A stretch of 64,000 nt of DNA from positions 50,315-114,314 of the forward strand of contig NZ_VIGH01000012.1 in NCBI RefSeq assembly GCF_006704125.1, given 5' to 3'. The notes beneath the pieces are model-generated. The model did no database searches, was not told where the DNA came from, and saw only the letters and a list, made by a program, of their open reading frames with translations. This stretch comes from Rhodococcus spelaei. Lineage in GTDB: Bacteria > Actinomycetota > Actinomycetes > Mycobacteriales > Mycobacteriaceae. The position numbers and the translations under genes were made by a program. Within the stretch, counting starts at the first letter, position 1, and the number at the start of each line of letters is the position of its first letter. This document shows, piece by piece, positions 28,557-42,991 of this stretch.

Positions 28557-29009
28557 ATGAGTGCCTACCGCACCATCGTCGTTGGAACCGATGGCTCGGA
28601 CTCGTCGCTGAAGGCAGTCGACAAGGCTGCGACGCTGGCGTCCGACGCAGGCGCGCAGCTCGTCATCGCCTGTGCCTACTATCCGGCCGACCCCAAGGAC
28701 ATCGAGGCGGCGCAGGATACCCTGCGTGAAGACGCCTACCAGATCACCGGTTCCGCGCCGACGTTCGAGATCCTCCGGACCGCGCGGGAGCGGGCCCAGG
28801 CAGCGGGCGCGACGGACATCGTCGAGCGCGCGGTGGTCGGAGCCCCTGTCGACTCGCTGCTCACCCTCATCGACGAGGTCTCGGCAGACCTGCTGGTGAT
28901 CGGCAACCGCGGTCTGAACACCCTGACCGGTCGACTGCTCGGCTCGGTGCCCTCGGACGCCGCCCGCAAGTCGACCTCCGACGTGCTGATCGTGCACACC
29001 GTTCGCTGA
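28557..29009 (+). CDS. Universal stress protein (Rv1636-like)
   Basis: 150 aa, a single USP domain. The start SAYRTIVVGTDGSDSS and the nucleotide-binding signature GNRGLNTLTGRLLGS (G-x2-G-x9-G-S) are intact. It is close in sequence and position to M. tuberculosis Rv1636, a USP reported to bind cAMP, so cAMP or ATP binding is plausible here. It is cytoplasmic and probably a dimer. AGGA precedes the ATG. A strong terminator follows. Confidence 0.9.
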   Translation: MSAYRTIVVGTDGSDSSLKAVDKAATLASDAGAQLVIACAYYPADPKDIEAAQDTLREDAYQITGSAPTFEILRTARERAQAAGATDIVERAVVGAPVDSLLTLIDEVSADLLVIGNRGLNTLTGRLLGSVPSDAARKSTSDVLIVHTVR

Positions 29010-29019
29010 CGTCACCGAG

Positions 29020-29066
29020 AAGGCCACGGCCGCGGCGGGTACTCCCGCCGCAGCCGTGGCCTTTTT
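29020..29066 (+). terminator. usp terminator
   Basis: A 20-bp stem with one mismatch (29020-29039 against 29044-29063), a 4-base loop and five T residues following. It is the clearest intrinsic terminator in the window and also separates usp from the convergent helicase gene. Confidence 0.9.
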
Positions 29067-29072
29067 CGGAAG

Positions 29073-31358
29073 CTAGTGCACGGGAGTGAGTTTCGCGAGC
29101 ACTTCGGGAAGTTCCCGGGCGTGCACCACGCCGAGCCGCTGGGTTGCCCGGGTGAGCGCGACGTAGAGGTCGTTCATGCCGCGCGGTGACTCGTCCAGGA
29201 TTCGTTTCGGTTCCACGATCAGGACCACGTCGAACTCGAGCCCCTTCGCCTCGCGAACCGACAGCACGCTCACCGAGTCCGCCGTCAGGTCGCGGAACTC
29301 GTCCACGCCGTCCTCACTGGTGAGCACCGCGACCAGACCGGGCCCCGTCTCGGCGGCGACGCTGGCCCGAACCACGGCCGCGACCTCGTCCTCGGGAACC
29401 CGACGCGCCCAGGGCGCGGTGCCGGAGTCGCGGACCGAACGGGGGACGGACTGCGCCGGATCGATCTGCGCCAGCACGTCCTGAGCGACGGCCATGATCT
29501 CCGACGGGGTGCGGTAGTTGACGGTGAGTTCGGTCAGCTTCCACCGGCGTGCGACGTACGGTTCGAGCACCGTCTGCCACGACGAACTGCCCGCCGGATC
29601 GCCGGTCTGCGCGGTGTCCCCGACCAGCGTCATCCATCGATTAGGGATGCGGCGCATCAACATTCGCCACGCCATCGCGGACAGTTCCTGCGCCTCGTCC
29701 ACGATCACGTGCCCGTAGGTCCAGGTGCGGTCCGCGGCCGCCCGCTCCGCCGCGGTGAGCCGCTGCCGCAGGTCCTGACGCTGCGCCAACTGGCTGGCGT
29801 CGATCAGGTCGTAGGCCATCAGGATCTCGGGGTCCAGTTCGTCCTCGAGGTCCTGCGGCGCGGAGCCGGTGAGGATGTCGAGCGCGCCCTGCGCGTCGGC
29901 AATCTGCGCGCGCCATTCACGGGTCGCCCGCTCCCGTTCGGCGGCGTCGTCCACCCCGAGCAGTTCCGCGAGCTCGTCGAGCAGGGGCGCGTCCGCCGCA
30001 CTGAAACCCGCCACCCCGACGCGGTGCAGGAGTGCGCGCTGCTCGGCGGGTAGGTCACGGGCGGCGGTGTCGAGCCGGGACCGGGACGAGAGCAGGTCGG
30101 CCAGCACCTGCTGCGGCGACAGCAGCGGCCACAGGTCGTTGACCGCCGTCATCAGGTCCGGGTCCGAGCGCATCTCGTCGCGGATGTCGGCCACGTCGTC
30201 GCGGCTGAACAGGCTCGGGCCGCCGTCGATGCCGGCCCCGAGGGTCGCGACGTACTGGTCGGCGAGCGACTCGATCACCGCGGACACGAAGATCGGTCGC
30301 GCGAGGTTGTGCGGTCGCCGCGACGAACGAGCGCGTCCACGGGCCCGGGTGACGGTCTTGCGGTCGAGTGTGACCGTGTACGTGTCGAAGCTGAGCGTCA
30401 CGGGTTCGGAAGGGACCAGCTGTCGGTCGCGGACGGCCTGCTTGAGGACCTCGACCATGTCGAGCGACCCCTTCACCTTGCCCGTCTCGAGCGAATCCTG
30501 GTGCGTCGCGGTCACTCCCGGATACAGGTCGCCGATCGTGGACAGCAGCACACCGGTCTCGCCCAGCGAGGGCAGCACCTGGCCGATGTAGTCGAGGAAG
30601 GTCGCGTTCGGCCCGACGATGAGCACGCCGGCCTTCGCGAGCTGCTGGCGGTAGGTGTAGAGCAGGTAGGCCGCACGGTGCAGGGCGACGGCGGTCTTGC
30701 CGGTGCCCGGGCCGCCCTGGACCACCATCACCGACTTGTGTTCGGACCGGATGATGGCGTCCTGCTCGGACTGGATGGTCTCGACGATGTCGTTCATCTG
30801 GCCGGTCCGGGCCGCGTTGAGCGCGGTCAGCAGCGCGCTCTCGCCGGCGACGCCGCCCGCTCCGTCCACTGCCCCAGCCTGCCGGGCAGCGGCCAGGTCC
30901 AGGTACTCGTCTCCGAGGCCGGTGACCTTGCGGCTGCGGGTGCGGATGTGGCGGCGCCGGGTGACGCCTTCCGGTGCGGCGGGCGTGGCCAGGTAGAACG
31001 GCCGGGCCAGCGGGGCACGCCAGTCCAGCAGCAGGGTCTCGAAGTCGTTGGCCTCGTCCAGGATGCCGACGCGGCCGATGTAGCGGAGCGGGTCGTCGCC
31101 GTCGACCTCGGGATCGAGGTCGATGCGGCCGAAGCACAGGCCGTTCTCGGCGGCGTCGTACTTCGCGATGTCCTCGGTGTACATCTGCGTGAACGACTCA
31201 CGCTCGCTGCGGGCCTGCGGGGTACCGCCGGTTTGCAGGAGCGCCTTGCTGAGCCGGGTGGACGCGTAGGCACGCAACGCATCCAGTCGGTCGTACAGCA
31301 TGGACACGTACTGCTGCTCGCTGTCGTGTTCGCCGTGCTGCAGTGCCTCGTCGGGCAA
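29073..31358 (-). CDS. HelD-like UvrD/SF1 helicase, RNA polymerase-associated
   Basis: 761 aa. A coiled-coil N-terminus (about 1-70, QQYVSMLYDRLDALRAYAS) precedes Walker A QGGPGTGKTAVALHR (214-228). Later come VIVDEAQELSAMAWRML, a Q-rich GDTAQTGDP motif and VNYRTPSEI, followed by KGLEFDVVLI and ALTRATQRLGVVH. The layout matches HelD proteins that release stalled RNA polymerase; related HelR proteins protect it from rifamycins. The TTG at 31358 is chosen because GGAG lies 5-6 bases upstream; longer in-frame sequence is not conserved. A candidate -10, TAGACT, lies at 31400-31405 on this strand. Confidence 0.87.
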   Translation of the reverse strand: MPDEALQHGEHDSEQQYVSMLYDRLDALRAYASTRLSKALLQTGGTPQARSERESFTQMYTEDIAKYDAAENGLCFGRIDLDPEVDGDDPLRYIGRVGILDEANDFETLLLDWRAPLARPFYLATPAAPEGVTRRRHIRTRSRKVTGLGDEYLDLAAARQAGAVDGAGGVAGESALLTALNAARTGQMNDIVETIQSEQDAIIRSEHKSVMVVQGGPGTGKTAVALHRAAYLLYTYRQQLAKAGVLIVGPNATFLDYIGQVLPSLGETGVLLSTIGDLYPGVTATHQDSLETGKVKGSLDMVEVLKQAVRDRQLVPSEPVTLSFDTYTVTLDRKTVTRARGRARSSRRPHNLARPIFVSAVIESLADQYVATLGAGIDGGPSLFSRDDVADIRDEMRSDPDLMTAVNDLWPLLSPQQVLADLLSSRSRLDTAARDLPAEQRALLHRVGVAGFSAADAPLLDELAELLGVDDAAERERATREWRAQIADAQGALDILTGSAPQDLEDELDPEILMAYDLIDASQLAQRQDLRQRLTAAERAAADRTWTYGHVIVDEAQELSAMAWRMLMRRIPNRWMTLVGDTAQTGDPAGSSSWQTVLEPYVARRWKLTELTVNYRTPSEIMAVAQDVLAQIDPAQSVPRSVRDSGTAPWARRVPEDEVAAVVRASVAAETGPGLVAVLTSEDGVDEFRDLTADSVSVLSVREAKGLEFDVVLIVEPKRILDESPRGMNDLYVALTRATQRLGVVHARELPEVLAKLTPVH

Positions 31359-31482
31359 GTGATCTCCTCGGCCGGAAAGGGTGGGAAAAGGGCCAAGGAA
31401 GTCTAGTGGGTCCGATCGGGGCACCGCAGAACCGGCAGGTCCGAGTGGGTGCGGAAGGTCGCGTGGCGTGCGGTGCGGTCGG

Positions 31483-32172
31483 CTACCAGCCGCGCTCCTG
31501 CCACTCGGCGAGGAACGGACGCTCGGCGCCGAGCGTGGTGTCCTTGCCGTGCCCGGGATAGATCACGGTGTCGTCCGGGAACCGCTCGAAGATCTTCGTC
31601 GTGACGTCCCGGTACAGGGAGTCGAAATGATCCGAGTCGGGGGTCTTGCCGACGCCGCCCGGGAACAGCGAGTCGCCGGTGAACAGGTGCACCGTTCCGC
31701 TCGCCGGGTCGGTGAGGGCGAGGGCGATCGAACCCGGGGTGTGACCGGCCAGATGGATGACCTCGAGTGCGAGCGAGCCCACCTCCACCAGGTCGCCGTC
31801 CGTGACCGTGCGGTCGGGCGTGACCGGGAGCGTGGCGGCGTCGAGGGCGTGTGCGACGGTCGGCACACCGGTGAGTTGCACCACCTCGGCCAGCGCGAGC
31901 CAGTGGTCGGGATGCTGGTGTGTGGTGACGATCGAGGACAGAGTCGGGGCGCCGGCCTCGATCAGTCGGGCCAGCCGGTCCGCCTCGTTCGCGGCGTCGA
32001 TGAGCAGAGCGTCGCCGGTCGCGGAACACACCACCAGGTAGGCGTTGTTGTCCATGGGGCCGACCGAGATCTTGGTGATCGTGGCACCGGCGATGGTGCG
32101 GCGTTGCGGGTCCGAACCCGGAGCCAGCTCGCCGGTGTAGTTGTCGTCGATTGTCATCTGCTGCCCGTCCAT
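31483..32172 (-). CDS. Metallo-beta-lactamase-fold hydrolase (Rv1637c-like)
   Basis: 229 aa. The zinc motif HQHPDH (HxHxDH), then GHTPGS and [11 protein letters not shown], and a final YPGHGKDTT place it in the glyoxalase II-like branch. These act on thioesters such as hydroxyacyl conjugates of thiols; the natural substrate is unknown. The ATG at 32172 has TAGCGT exactly 7 bases upstream, a leaderless signature; a second ATG five codons later is possible. It is divergent from uvrA, as in M. tuberculosis. Confidence 0.87.
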   Translation of the reverse strand: MDGQQMTIDDNYTGELAPGSDPQRRTIAGATITKISVGPMDNNAYLVVCSATGDALLIDAANEADRLARLIEAGAPTLSSIVTTHQHPDHWLALAEVVQLTGVPTVAHALDAATLPVTPDRTVTDGDLVEVGSLALEVIHLAGHTPGSIALALTDPASGTVHLFTGDSLFPGGVGKTPDSDHFDSLYRDVTTKIFERFPDDTVIYPGHGKDTTLGAERPFLAEWQERGW

Positions 32173-32318
32173 GTCGGGGACGCTACCGTCCGAAGCGTGA
32201 CCGTGACGGGTCGGACGAGGCGAAGCGTGTCGGAGCGTCGGCCTACCATGTGCAACGGCTGCGGACTCATGCGTGCAACCAGTGCACATGCACCGGACCA
32301 GGGAAGAAGGGACATCGA

Positions 32319-35261
<2,943 letters not shown>

Positions 35262-35275
35262 CCTGGTGTGAATGC

Positions 35276-35315
35276 AGTGATGGCCGGGATCGCTGTCGCG
35301 ATCCCGGCCATCACT
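35276..35315. terminator. 18-bp inverted repeat after uvrA
   Basis: Perfect arms 35276-35293 and 35298-35315 flank a 4-base loop. The repeat lies between the stop of uvrA and the end of the convergent 44-aa gene, so it may serve both. A full T-tract is absent. Confidence 0.8.
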
Positions 35316-35324
35316 TGTCCATGA

Positions 35325-35459
35325 TCAGACGGTGGTCTTGGTGCCCGTTCCGGTGCCGGTGCCGGCGCCCGGGACGGAGGAAGAGCCGCTGCCGAGCATC
35401 GAGTTGATGATGTTGGCGAGCGACGCGAACAGGCTGTTGATATCGCCGGGAGCGGGCAT
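35325..35459 (-). CDS. 44-aa amphipathic peptide, small porin-like candidate
   Basis: Starts with ATG at 35459, 6 bases after AAGGAG, the strongest ribosome site nearby. Residues 6-24 (DINSLFASLANIINSMLGS) place Ile, Leu, Phe and Met at 7, 10, 11, 14, 17, 18 and 21, one face of an amphipathic helix. The tail is Gly/Thr/Ser-rich with four GT steps. No signal peptide is present. In size, lack of signal and helix type it resembles PorA/PorH porins of Corynebacterium, but no sequence identity is claimed. A strong hairpin follows the stop. Confidence 0.6.
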   Translation of the reverse strand: MPAPGDINSLFASLANIINSMLGSGSSSVPGAGTGTGTGTKTTV

Positions 35460-35739
35460 GTTTGTCTCCTTGGTAGTTGATGTACGTGGCAAGCCGGAGC
35501 GCCGAGGCGCGCCGATGGCCGGAAGACGGAATCGAGCTGTTGCCACGCCCTCGCTGGCATGCGAGTGTCCGACGGCGGCAGGACGAAAGATCCCCCGATC
35601 GCAGTGACTTCCCCCGTGTCGATTCCCGTGCTGCACCCCGGGTTTCGATCACGGTGTGGTGCCAATCACTGCATCCGCGGTCCTTTGTACACGAGCGGTC
35701 AGGTTGGACGTCCAGTATTCGCACGCCTATTTCCGCGAG
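35460..35739 (-). promoter_or_regulatory. Long upstream region of the 44-aa gene
   Basis: About 280 bases without a supported gene. Frames on both strands are open but have no ribosome sites or recognisable domains. No convincing -35/-10 pair was found on the minus strand; TTGGCA and TACAAA occur but are not spaced as a promoter. Confidence 0.3.
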
Positions 35740-35890
35740 AGCGGGTGACCTGAGTCACATGTCCGAGTCGGTGTCTGCCCAGGCGCGCCAGGGAGTCGGC
35801 GTGCTCCCTCGAAGTCCAGGCTCAGGTACATCGTCAGTGCCGCGGCGCGCGGCGAGAACCCGATCAGGGCGGTGTTGCCCTCGTGGCCGC
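35740..35890 (-). pseudogene. Decayed DUF1801 (YdhG-like) gene fragment
   Basis: Reading the minus strand from 35888 gives GHEGNTALIGFSPRAAALTM followed by YLSLDFEG, the core of a DUF1801 protein. After a +1 shift the next frame gives DSLARLGRHRLGH, which matches the following LLARLGKHKTGKS-like segment of that family. No start codon or N-terminal half remains, and the C-terminal CLYI segment is missing. The piece is therefore a frameshifted remnant, about 130 bases long, beyond the 3' end of the DUF1844 gene. Confidence 0.6.
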
Positions 35891-35930
35891 GGGGCCGGTG
35901 ACCGCCGCCCGGCCGGTGTGTCGGTCCGGG

Positions 35931-36275
35931 TCAGTGGACGGGGCCGGTGTACTTCTCGCCCGGGCCCTTGCCCGGCTCGTCCGGGTAGGAGGAGGCCTCC
36001 CGGAACGCGCGCTGCAGCGCCTGCAGTCCCTCGCGGATCGGTCCGGCGTGCGGGCCCAGGTACTCGACCGATGCGGTGACGAGACCGGCGAGGGCGGTGA
36101 TCACCCGGCGGGCCTCGTCGAGGTCGAGGTGCGCACTCTCTTCGGGGTTGGGATCGGACAGTCCGAGCTTCTCGGCGGCGGAGCTCATCAGCATCACCGC
36201 TGCGCGACTGATGACCTCGACCGCCGGAACCTCGGCCAGCTCGCGAACGTCACCCGTGTGTGGTTCCTCTGTCAT
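35931..36275 (-). CDS. DUF1844 family protein
   Basis: 114 aa. The segment VEVISRAAVMLMSSAAEKLGL followed by HLDLDEARRVITALAGLVTASVEYLGPHAGPIREGLQALQRAFREAS is the DUF1844 helical domain; its role is unknown. It stands divergent from infC, an arrangement seen in other mycolic-acid bacteria. The ATG at 36275 has no ribosome site, and AAGTCT lies 7 bases upstream, a weak leaderless match. The C-terminal tail is Pro/Gly-rich. Confidence 0.8.
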   Translation of the reverse strand: MTEEPHTGDVRELAEVPAVEVISRAAVMLMSSAAEKLGLSDPNPEESAHLDLDEARRVITALAGLVTASVEYLGPHAGPIREGLQALQRAFREASSYPDEPGKGPGEKYTGPVH

Positions 36276-36359
36276 GGCTGCTAGACTTTCACAGACGACC
36301 GCCCCTGACGACGTCGGGGGCAGCAAGTGGAGTCCGACTCCCACCGCTGTTCGGCGCAG

Positions 36360-36620
36360 TATATTCGCTGGTCAACGGTTCCGGTCGCCGGGTTCGACGT
36401 CGCGTTCGCGCGGCTGGCCCGGCTCCCTCCGATGGAGGGGGATGCTGGTTGTGGCCCGTCCTCTCGAGAGTTCGTTTCTCGGGACACGGTCGCGGCATGC
36501 ATCGGATCGGTCGACATCGGACCCCGCATGGTGACTCACCGGCGGGGTTCTTTTGTTGGGGTACGGGCAGACGGGCTGCCGGCGGTCACGAAGACCACGC
36601 CGCTCAACCTAGGAGGCCCC
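36360..36620 (+). promoter_or_regulatory. infC promoter, long leader and probable attenuator
   Basis: TATATT (36360-36365) is a good -10 box and would start a leader of about 250 bases. Within it, ACCCCGC (36521-36527) pairs with GCGGGGT (36542-36548), with an inner GGTG-act-CACC stem, and is followed by TTCTTTTGTT, the shape of an intrinsic terminator. AGGAGG (36611-36616) then precedes the coding start. Premature termination control of the infC-rpmI-rplT operon is inferred; r-protein or IF3 feedback is the usual means in this operon. Confidence 0.55.
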
Positions 36621-37271
<651 letters not shown>

Positions 37272-37324
37272 TCAGACCATTTCGACCGAACGCAGTACCG
37301 AAGAAACACAGAACTGAGGACTCC

Positions 37325-37519
37325 ATGCCCAAGATGAAGACGCACAGCGGCACCGCGAAGCGATTCAAGGTGTCCGGCAGCGGGAAGATCCTGCGCCAGA
37401 AGGCCGGCCGTCGCCACCTGCTCGAGCACAAGGCCACGAAGGTCACCCGCCGCCTCGACGGCGTTGCCGTTGTCGCCAAGTCGGACGTCCCCCGCATCAA
37501 GCGCCTGCTCGGCATCTGA
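37325..37519 (+). CDS. rpmI: 50S ribosomal protein L35
   Basis: 64 aa. Begins [21 protein letters not shown] and ends [11 protein letters not shown], the full L35 family sequence at its usual length. It follows infC by 53 bases with GAGGA ahead of the ATG. It is part of the IF3-L35-L20 operon and binds 23S rRNA. Confidence 0.97.
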   Translation: MPKMKTHSGTAKRFKVSGSGKILRQKAGRRHLLEHKATKVTRRLDGVAVVAKSDVPRIKRLLGI

Positions 37520-37587
37520 TTCGTTGACCTGCACTATTTGACCAACCAGGGGTGCCGCTCGCACCCCGAGATCGACAGGATTTCCCA

Positions 37588-37977
37588 GTGGCACGCGTAA
37601 AAAGGGCGGTCAACGCCCAGAAGAAGCGCCGTTCTATCCTCGAGGCGTCCAGCGGCTACCGCGGGCAGCGCTCGCGGCTGTACCGCAAGGCCAAGGAGCA
37701 GCAGCTCCACTCGCTGACCTACGCCTACCGCGACCGCCGTGCGCGCAAGGGTGACTTCCGCAAGCTGTGGATCTCGCGTATCAACGCCGCAGCGCGCGCG
37801 AACGACATGACCTACAACCGCTTCATCCAGGGCCTGAACCTGGCGGGCGTCGAGGTCGACCGCAAGATCCTCGCCGAGCTCGCTGTCTCCGACGCCGAGG
37901 CGTTCGCCGGCCTGGTCGCCGTCGCGAAGGCCGCGTTGCCGGCCGACGTGAACGCTCCTGCCGGGGACGCGGCCTGA
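37588..37977 (+). CDS. rplT: 50S ribosomal protein L20
   Basis: 129 aa. Starts [21 protein letters not shown] with the conserved [17 protein letters not shown] segment. It is an early assembly protein of the large subunit; L20 represses this operon in several bacteria, so it may act on the leader described upstream. The GTG at 37588 has AGGA 7 bases ahead. The length is slightly above the usual 115-125 because of an Ala-rich end. Confidence 0.97.
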   Translation: MARVKRAVNAQKKRRSILEASSGYRGQRSRLYRKAKEQQLHSLTYAYRDRRARKGDFRKLWISRINAAARANDMTYNRFIQGLNLAGVEVDRKILAELAVSDAEAFAGLVAVAKAALPADVNAPAGDAA

Positions 37978-38000
37978 GCAAGTTGTTCCAGGAACGACCC

Positions 38001-39951
<1,951 letters not shown>

Positions 39952-39991
39952 GTCACAGGCAGAACATTCAGAGCGAGAGAGCTGAGAAGAC

Positions 39992-42478
39992 GTGCGAGTA
40001 GCGCAATCGTGGCTGACCGAGATCCTGCAGCGGGCGACCCCGGAATGGCAGGTGAGCGCCGAGGAGTTGGACGCGGGCTTCGTCAGGGTCGGCCTCGAGG
40101 TCGAAGAGGTCGACGTCCTGCACACCGTGCCGGGACCCCTGGTGGTCGGCAGGGTCGTGTCGATCACCGAGCTCACCGAGTTCAAGAAGCCGATCCGCAT
40201 GTGCCAGGTCGACGTGGGGGAGGACGAGCCCCGCGGGATCGTGTGCGGCGCACGCAACTTCGCCGAGGGTGACCTGGTCGTCGCGGCGCTACCCGGCGCG
40301 GTGCTGCCCGGCGACTTCAAGATCGCCGCGCGCAAGACCTACGGCCAGGTGTCCGACGGCATGATCTGCTCGGTCGCCGAACTGGGCATCGGCAAGGACC
40401 ACTCCGGCATCCTGGTGCTCGAGCCGGGCACCGCGGAGCCCGGCACCGACGCGAACGAGCTGCTGGGCCTCGGGGACACCATCATCGAGCTGAACATCAC
40501 CCCCGACCGCGGCTACTGCTTCTCGGTGCGCGGCCTCACCCGCGAGCTGGCCTGCGGATTCGACCTCGAGTTCGCCGACCCGGCGGTCCTGCCCGCGCAC
40601 GGAGCGAACGGTGAGGCCTGGCCGTTGCAGGTGCAGCCCGAGTCCGGCTGCCCGCGTTTCGCGCTGCGCCGCGTCACCGGCGTGAACCCGTCGGCGGTGA
40701 CGCCCTGGTGGATGCAGCGACGCCTGCTGCTCTCCGGGGTGCGGCCGATCTCGCCGGCCGTCGACGTCACCAACTACGTCATGCTCGAGCTCGGCCAGCC
40801 GCTGCACGCGTTCGACGCGGCCAAGGTCAGCGGTGGCTTGGTGGTGCGCCGCGCGAGCGCGGGCGAGAAGCTGACCACCCTCGACGACGTCGAGCGCACA
40901 CTCGACGCCGAGGACGTGGTGATCTGCGACGACTCCGGCGTCATCTCCCTCGCCGGCGTGATGGGCGGGGCCAGCACCGAGGTCGGCTCCGACACCACCG
41001 ACGTCCTGCTCGAGGCCGCGATCTGGAACCCGCTCGCGGTGTTCCGGACCTCGCGACGCCACAAGCTGATCAGCGAGGCGAGCAAGCGCTACGAGCGCGT
41101 CGTGGACCCGGCGCTGCCCGCTGCCGCACTCGACCGTGCCGCGGGACTGCTCGCCGAGATCACCGGTGGCACCGTCGAACCCGTGCTGACCGACCTCGGG
41201 TCGGTCGCGGCGGCGGACGATGTCCGGATGGACATCGACCTTCCGGACCGGGTCGCGGGCGTCAGTTACCCCAACGGCGCAGCGGCCCGGCGGCTCACCC
41301 AGATCGGGTGCGGCGTCGACGTGGCCGTCAGCGACACCGGCCACGGCCAGCTCGTCGTCTCGCCGCCGACCTGGCGGCCCGACCTGACGCAGCCCGCCGA
41401 CCTGGTCGAGGAGGTGCTGCGTTTGGAGGGACTCGAGCAGATTCCGTCCGTGCTGCCCGCAGCCCCCGCCGGCCGTGGCCTGACCCCGCAGCAGCGCCGC
41501 CGCCGCGCAGTGGGCAAGGCGCTCGCGTTCGACGGCTACGTCGAGGTGCTGCCCACGGTGTTCCTGCCTGCGGGGGTGTTCGACTCCTGGGGGCTCGCGG
41601 CCGACGACCCGCGCCGCAACACCAGCAAGGTGCTCAACCCGCTCGAGTCGGACCGTCCGGAACTGGCCACCACGCTGCTGCCGGGACTGTTGGAGATCTT
41701 GTCCCGCAACACCTCCCGCGGCCAGCGTGACCTCGCGCTGTTCGGCATCGCGCAGGTCGTGCAGCCCGGCCCGGACACCAAGCCGGTGCAGGCGCTTCCG
41801 GTGGACCGTCGGCCCACCGACGAGCAGATCGACGACCTGCTGCGGTCGCTGCCGGCGCAGCCGGTGCACGTCGGTGCGGTGCTGACCGGTCAGCGCGAGC
41901 CGAGCGGTCCCTGGGGTGGCGGTCGCGCCGCTGACGCCACCGATGCCTTCGCGGCCGCGCAGACCGTCGCGGCGGCCGCCGGGGTGGTGCTCGAGCGTCG
42001 CGCGGCGCAGTACCTGCCGTGGCACCCGGGCCGGTGTGCCGAGCTGCTCGTCGACGGCGTCGTGGTCGGGCATGCGGGCGAGTTGCATCCGGCGGTGCTC
42101 GAACGCGCCGGTCTGCCGCCGCGGACCTGCGCGCTGGAACTCGACCTGTCGGGCCTGCCGGTCGCCGAGTCGCTGCCCGCGCCGCGGGTCTCGCCGTTCC
42201 CGGCGGTGCTGCAGGACGTGGCCGTCGTGGTCGAGGCGACGGTGCCCGCGGCTGCCGTCGAGTCGGCGTTGCGCGCCGGCGGCGGCGAGCTGCTCGAGGA
42301 CATCCGACTGTTCGACGTCTTCGAGGGTGAGCAGGTCGGTGCGGGGCGCAAGTCGCTGGCGTTCGCGCTGCGCTTCCGGGCCGGCGACCGCACCCTCACC
42401 GAGGACGAGGCCAGCGCCGCCCGCGACGCAGCGGTCGCCGCTGCGTCCGCGGCGGTCGGAGCACAGCTGCGCGGCTGA
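39992..42478 (+). CDS. pheT: Phenylalanyl-tRNA synthetase beta subunit
   Basis: 828 aa. Domains in order: an N-terminal tRNA-binding (EMAP-like) fold (about 42-155, [14 protein letters not shown]), the B3/B4 editing domain (about 215-370), B5 (about 400-475), a catalytic-like core, and the C-terminal anticodon-binding FDX domain (about 735-827, [19 protein letters not shown]). GTG at 39992 follows GAGAGAG. It is 40 bases after pheS and co-transcribed with it. Confidence 0.97.
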   Translation: MRVAQSWLTEILQRATPEWQVSAEELDAGFVRVGLEVEEVDVLHTVPGPLVVGRVVSITELTEFKKPIRMCQVDVGEDEPRGIVCGARNFAEGDLVVAALPGAVLPGDFKIAARKTYGQVSDGMICSVAELGIGKDHSGILVLEPGTAEPGTDANELLGLGDTIIELNITPDRGYCFSVRGLTRELACGFDLEFADPAVLPAHGANGEAWPLQVQPESGCPRFALRRVTGVNPSAVTPWWMQRRLLLSGVRPISPAVDVTNYVMLELGQPLHAFDAAKVSGGLVVRRASAGEKLTTLDDVERTLDAEDVVICDDSGVISLAGVMGGASTEVGSDTTDVLLEAAIWNPLAVFRTSRRHKLISEASKRYERVVDPALPAAALDRAAGLLAEITGGTVEPVLTDLGSVAAADDVRMDIDLPDRVAGVSYPNGAAARRLTQIGCGVDVAVSDTGHGQLVVSPPTWRPDLTQPADLVEEVLRLEGLEQIPSVLPAAPAGRGLTPQQRRRRAVGKALAFDGYVEVLPTVFLPAGVFDSWGLAADDPRRNTSKVLNPLESDRPELATTLLPGLLEILSRNTSRGQRDLALFGIAQVVQPGPDTKPVQALPVDRRPTDEQIDDLLRSLPAQPVHVGAVLTGQREPSGPWGGGRAADATDAFAAAQTVAAAAGVVLERRAAQYLPWHPGRCAELLVDGVVVGHAGELHPAVLERAGLPPRTCALELDLSGLPVAESLPAPRVSPFPAVLQDVAVVVEATVPAAAVESALRAGGGELLEDIRLFDVFEGEQVGAGRKSLAFALRFRAGDRTLTEDEASAARDAAVAAASAAVGAQLRG

Positions 42479-42492
42479 TCCCTCTCTCGACG

Positions 42493-42547
42493 GTTCCCCG
42501 ATGTCACATTGGTTCCCCACGTGGGCATCAGTGTGACATCGGGGAAC
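42493..42547. repeat. 16-bp inverted repeat with internal CCCACGTGGG palindrome
   Basis: Arms 42493-42508 and 42532-42547 pair perfectly over 16 bases around a 23-base loop. The loop itself contains a 10-bp palindrome (42516-42525) and a second copy of GGTTCCCC (42511-42518, first copy 42492-42499). It sits just after pheT and may be its terminator, though no T-tract follows, or a regulatory site for the next gene, whose -10 may be TAGCCT (42580-42585). Confidence 0.55.
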
Positions 42548-42615
42548 TCGTCGCTGTGGGGTGGACGGCCGCCGCGACGTAGCCTGGGGTCACCGGCCCG
42601 AAGGAGTGACGCGCG

Positions 42616-42978
42616 ATGACCGACAGCCCACAGTCCGTACCGTCGCAACAGCCCGATCCGTCGCAACAGCCCGATCCGTCGCAACAGCCCGATCCCGACG
42701 AGCATGTGATCGACGCGACCGTCGTACCCGAACCACCCGCCCCGACCGGCGCTGCGTCCGGTGGGGTCGCCGTCCCACCGCCCGACTACACCGAGTCCGG
42801 CGTGCCGACGTTCGAGTCGGTACGCGACAAGATCGAGAAGCGGGCGGGCACCGCCACCGGCGCCGCCGAACTCGACGCGGACTCCGCGGCCGGCCGGACG
42901 CTGGAGGAGCAGTGGGAGGACCGCCAGGAGGCGGCCCGGCGCAAGCTCGACGAGATCCGGAAGTCGATGGGCCGCTAG
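42616..42978 (+). CDS. Small protein with PSQQPD repeats and a charged helix
   Basis: 120 aa. Residues 9-26 consist of three exact PSQQPD copies encoded by three identical 18-base units (42640-42693). A Pro-rich linker follows, then a helical, charged C-terminal part (FESVRDKIEKRAGTATGAAELD ending TLEEQWEDRQEAARRKLDEIRK). No membrane helix or signal peptide is seen. AAGGAG precedes the ATG by 9 bases. Members of the mycolic-acid group carry similar PspA-unrelated small proteins, but no family was recognised. Confidence 0.65.
   Translation: MTDSPQSVPSQQPDPSQQPDPSQQPDPDEHVIDATVVPEPPAPTGAASGGVAVPPPDYTESGVPTFESVRDKIEKRAGTATGAAELDADSAAGRTLEEQWEDRQEAARRKLDEIRKSMGR
42640..42693 (+). repeat. Three 18-bp tandem repeats
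   Basis: Unit CCGTCGCAACAGCCCGAT occurs three times without mismatch at 42640, 42658 and 42676. Each encodes PSQQPD, so copy-number change would keep the reading frame. Confidence 0.9.
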
Positions 42979-42991
42979 CGGTTTCGGTCCG

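Noticed and set aside
31359..31482. Search for a rifamycin-associated element before the HelD-like gene
   Set aside because: No long inverted repeat of the described type was recognised; only a -10-like TAGACT is present.
35477..36079. A 200-codon plus-strand frame opposite the DUF1844 region
   Set aside because: No conserved sequence or ribosome site; the opposite strand shows the DUF1801 relic instead.
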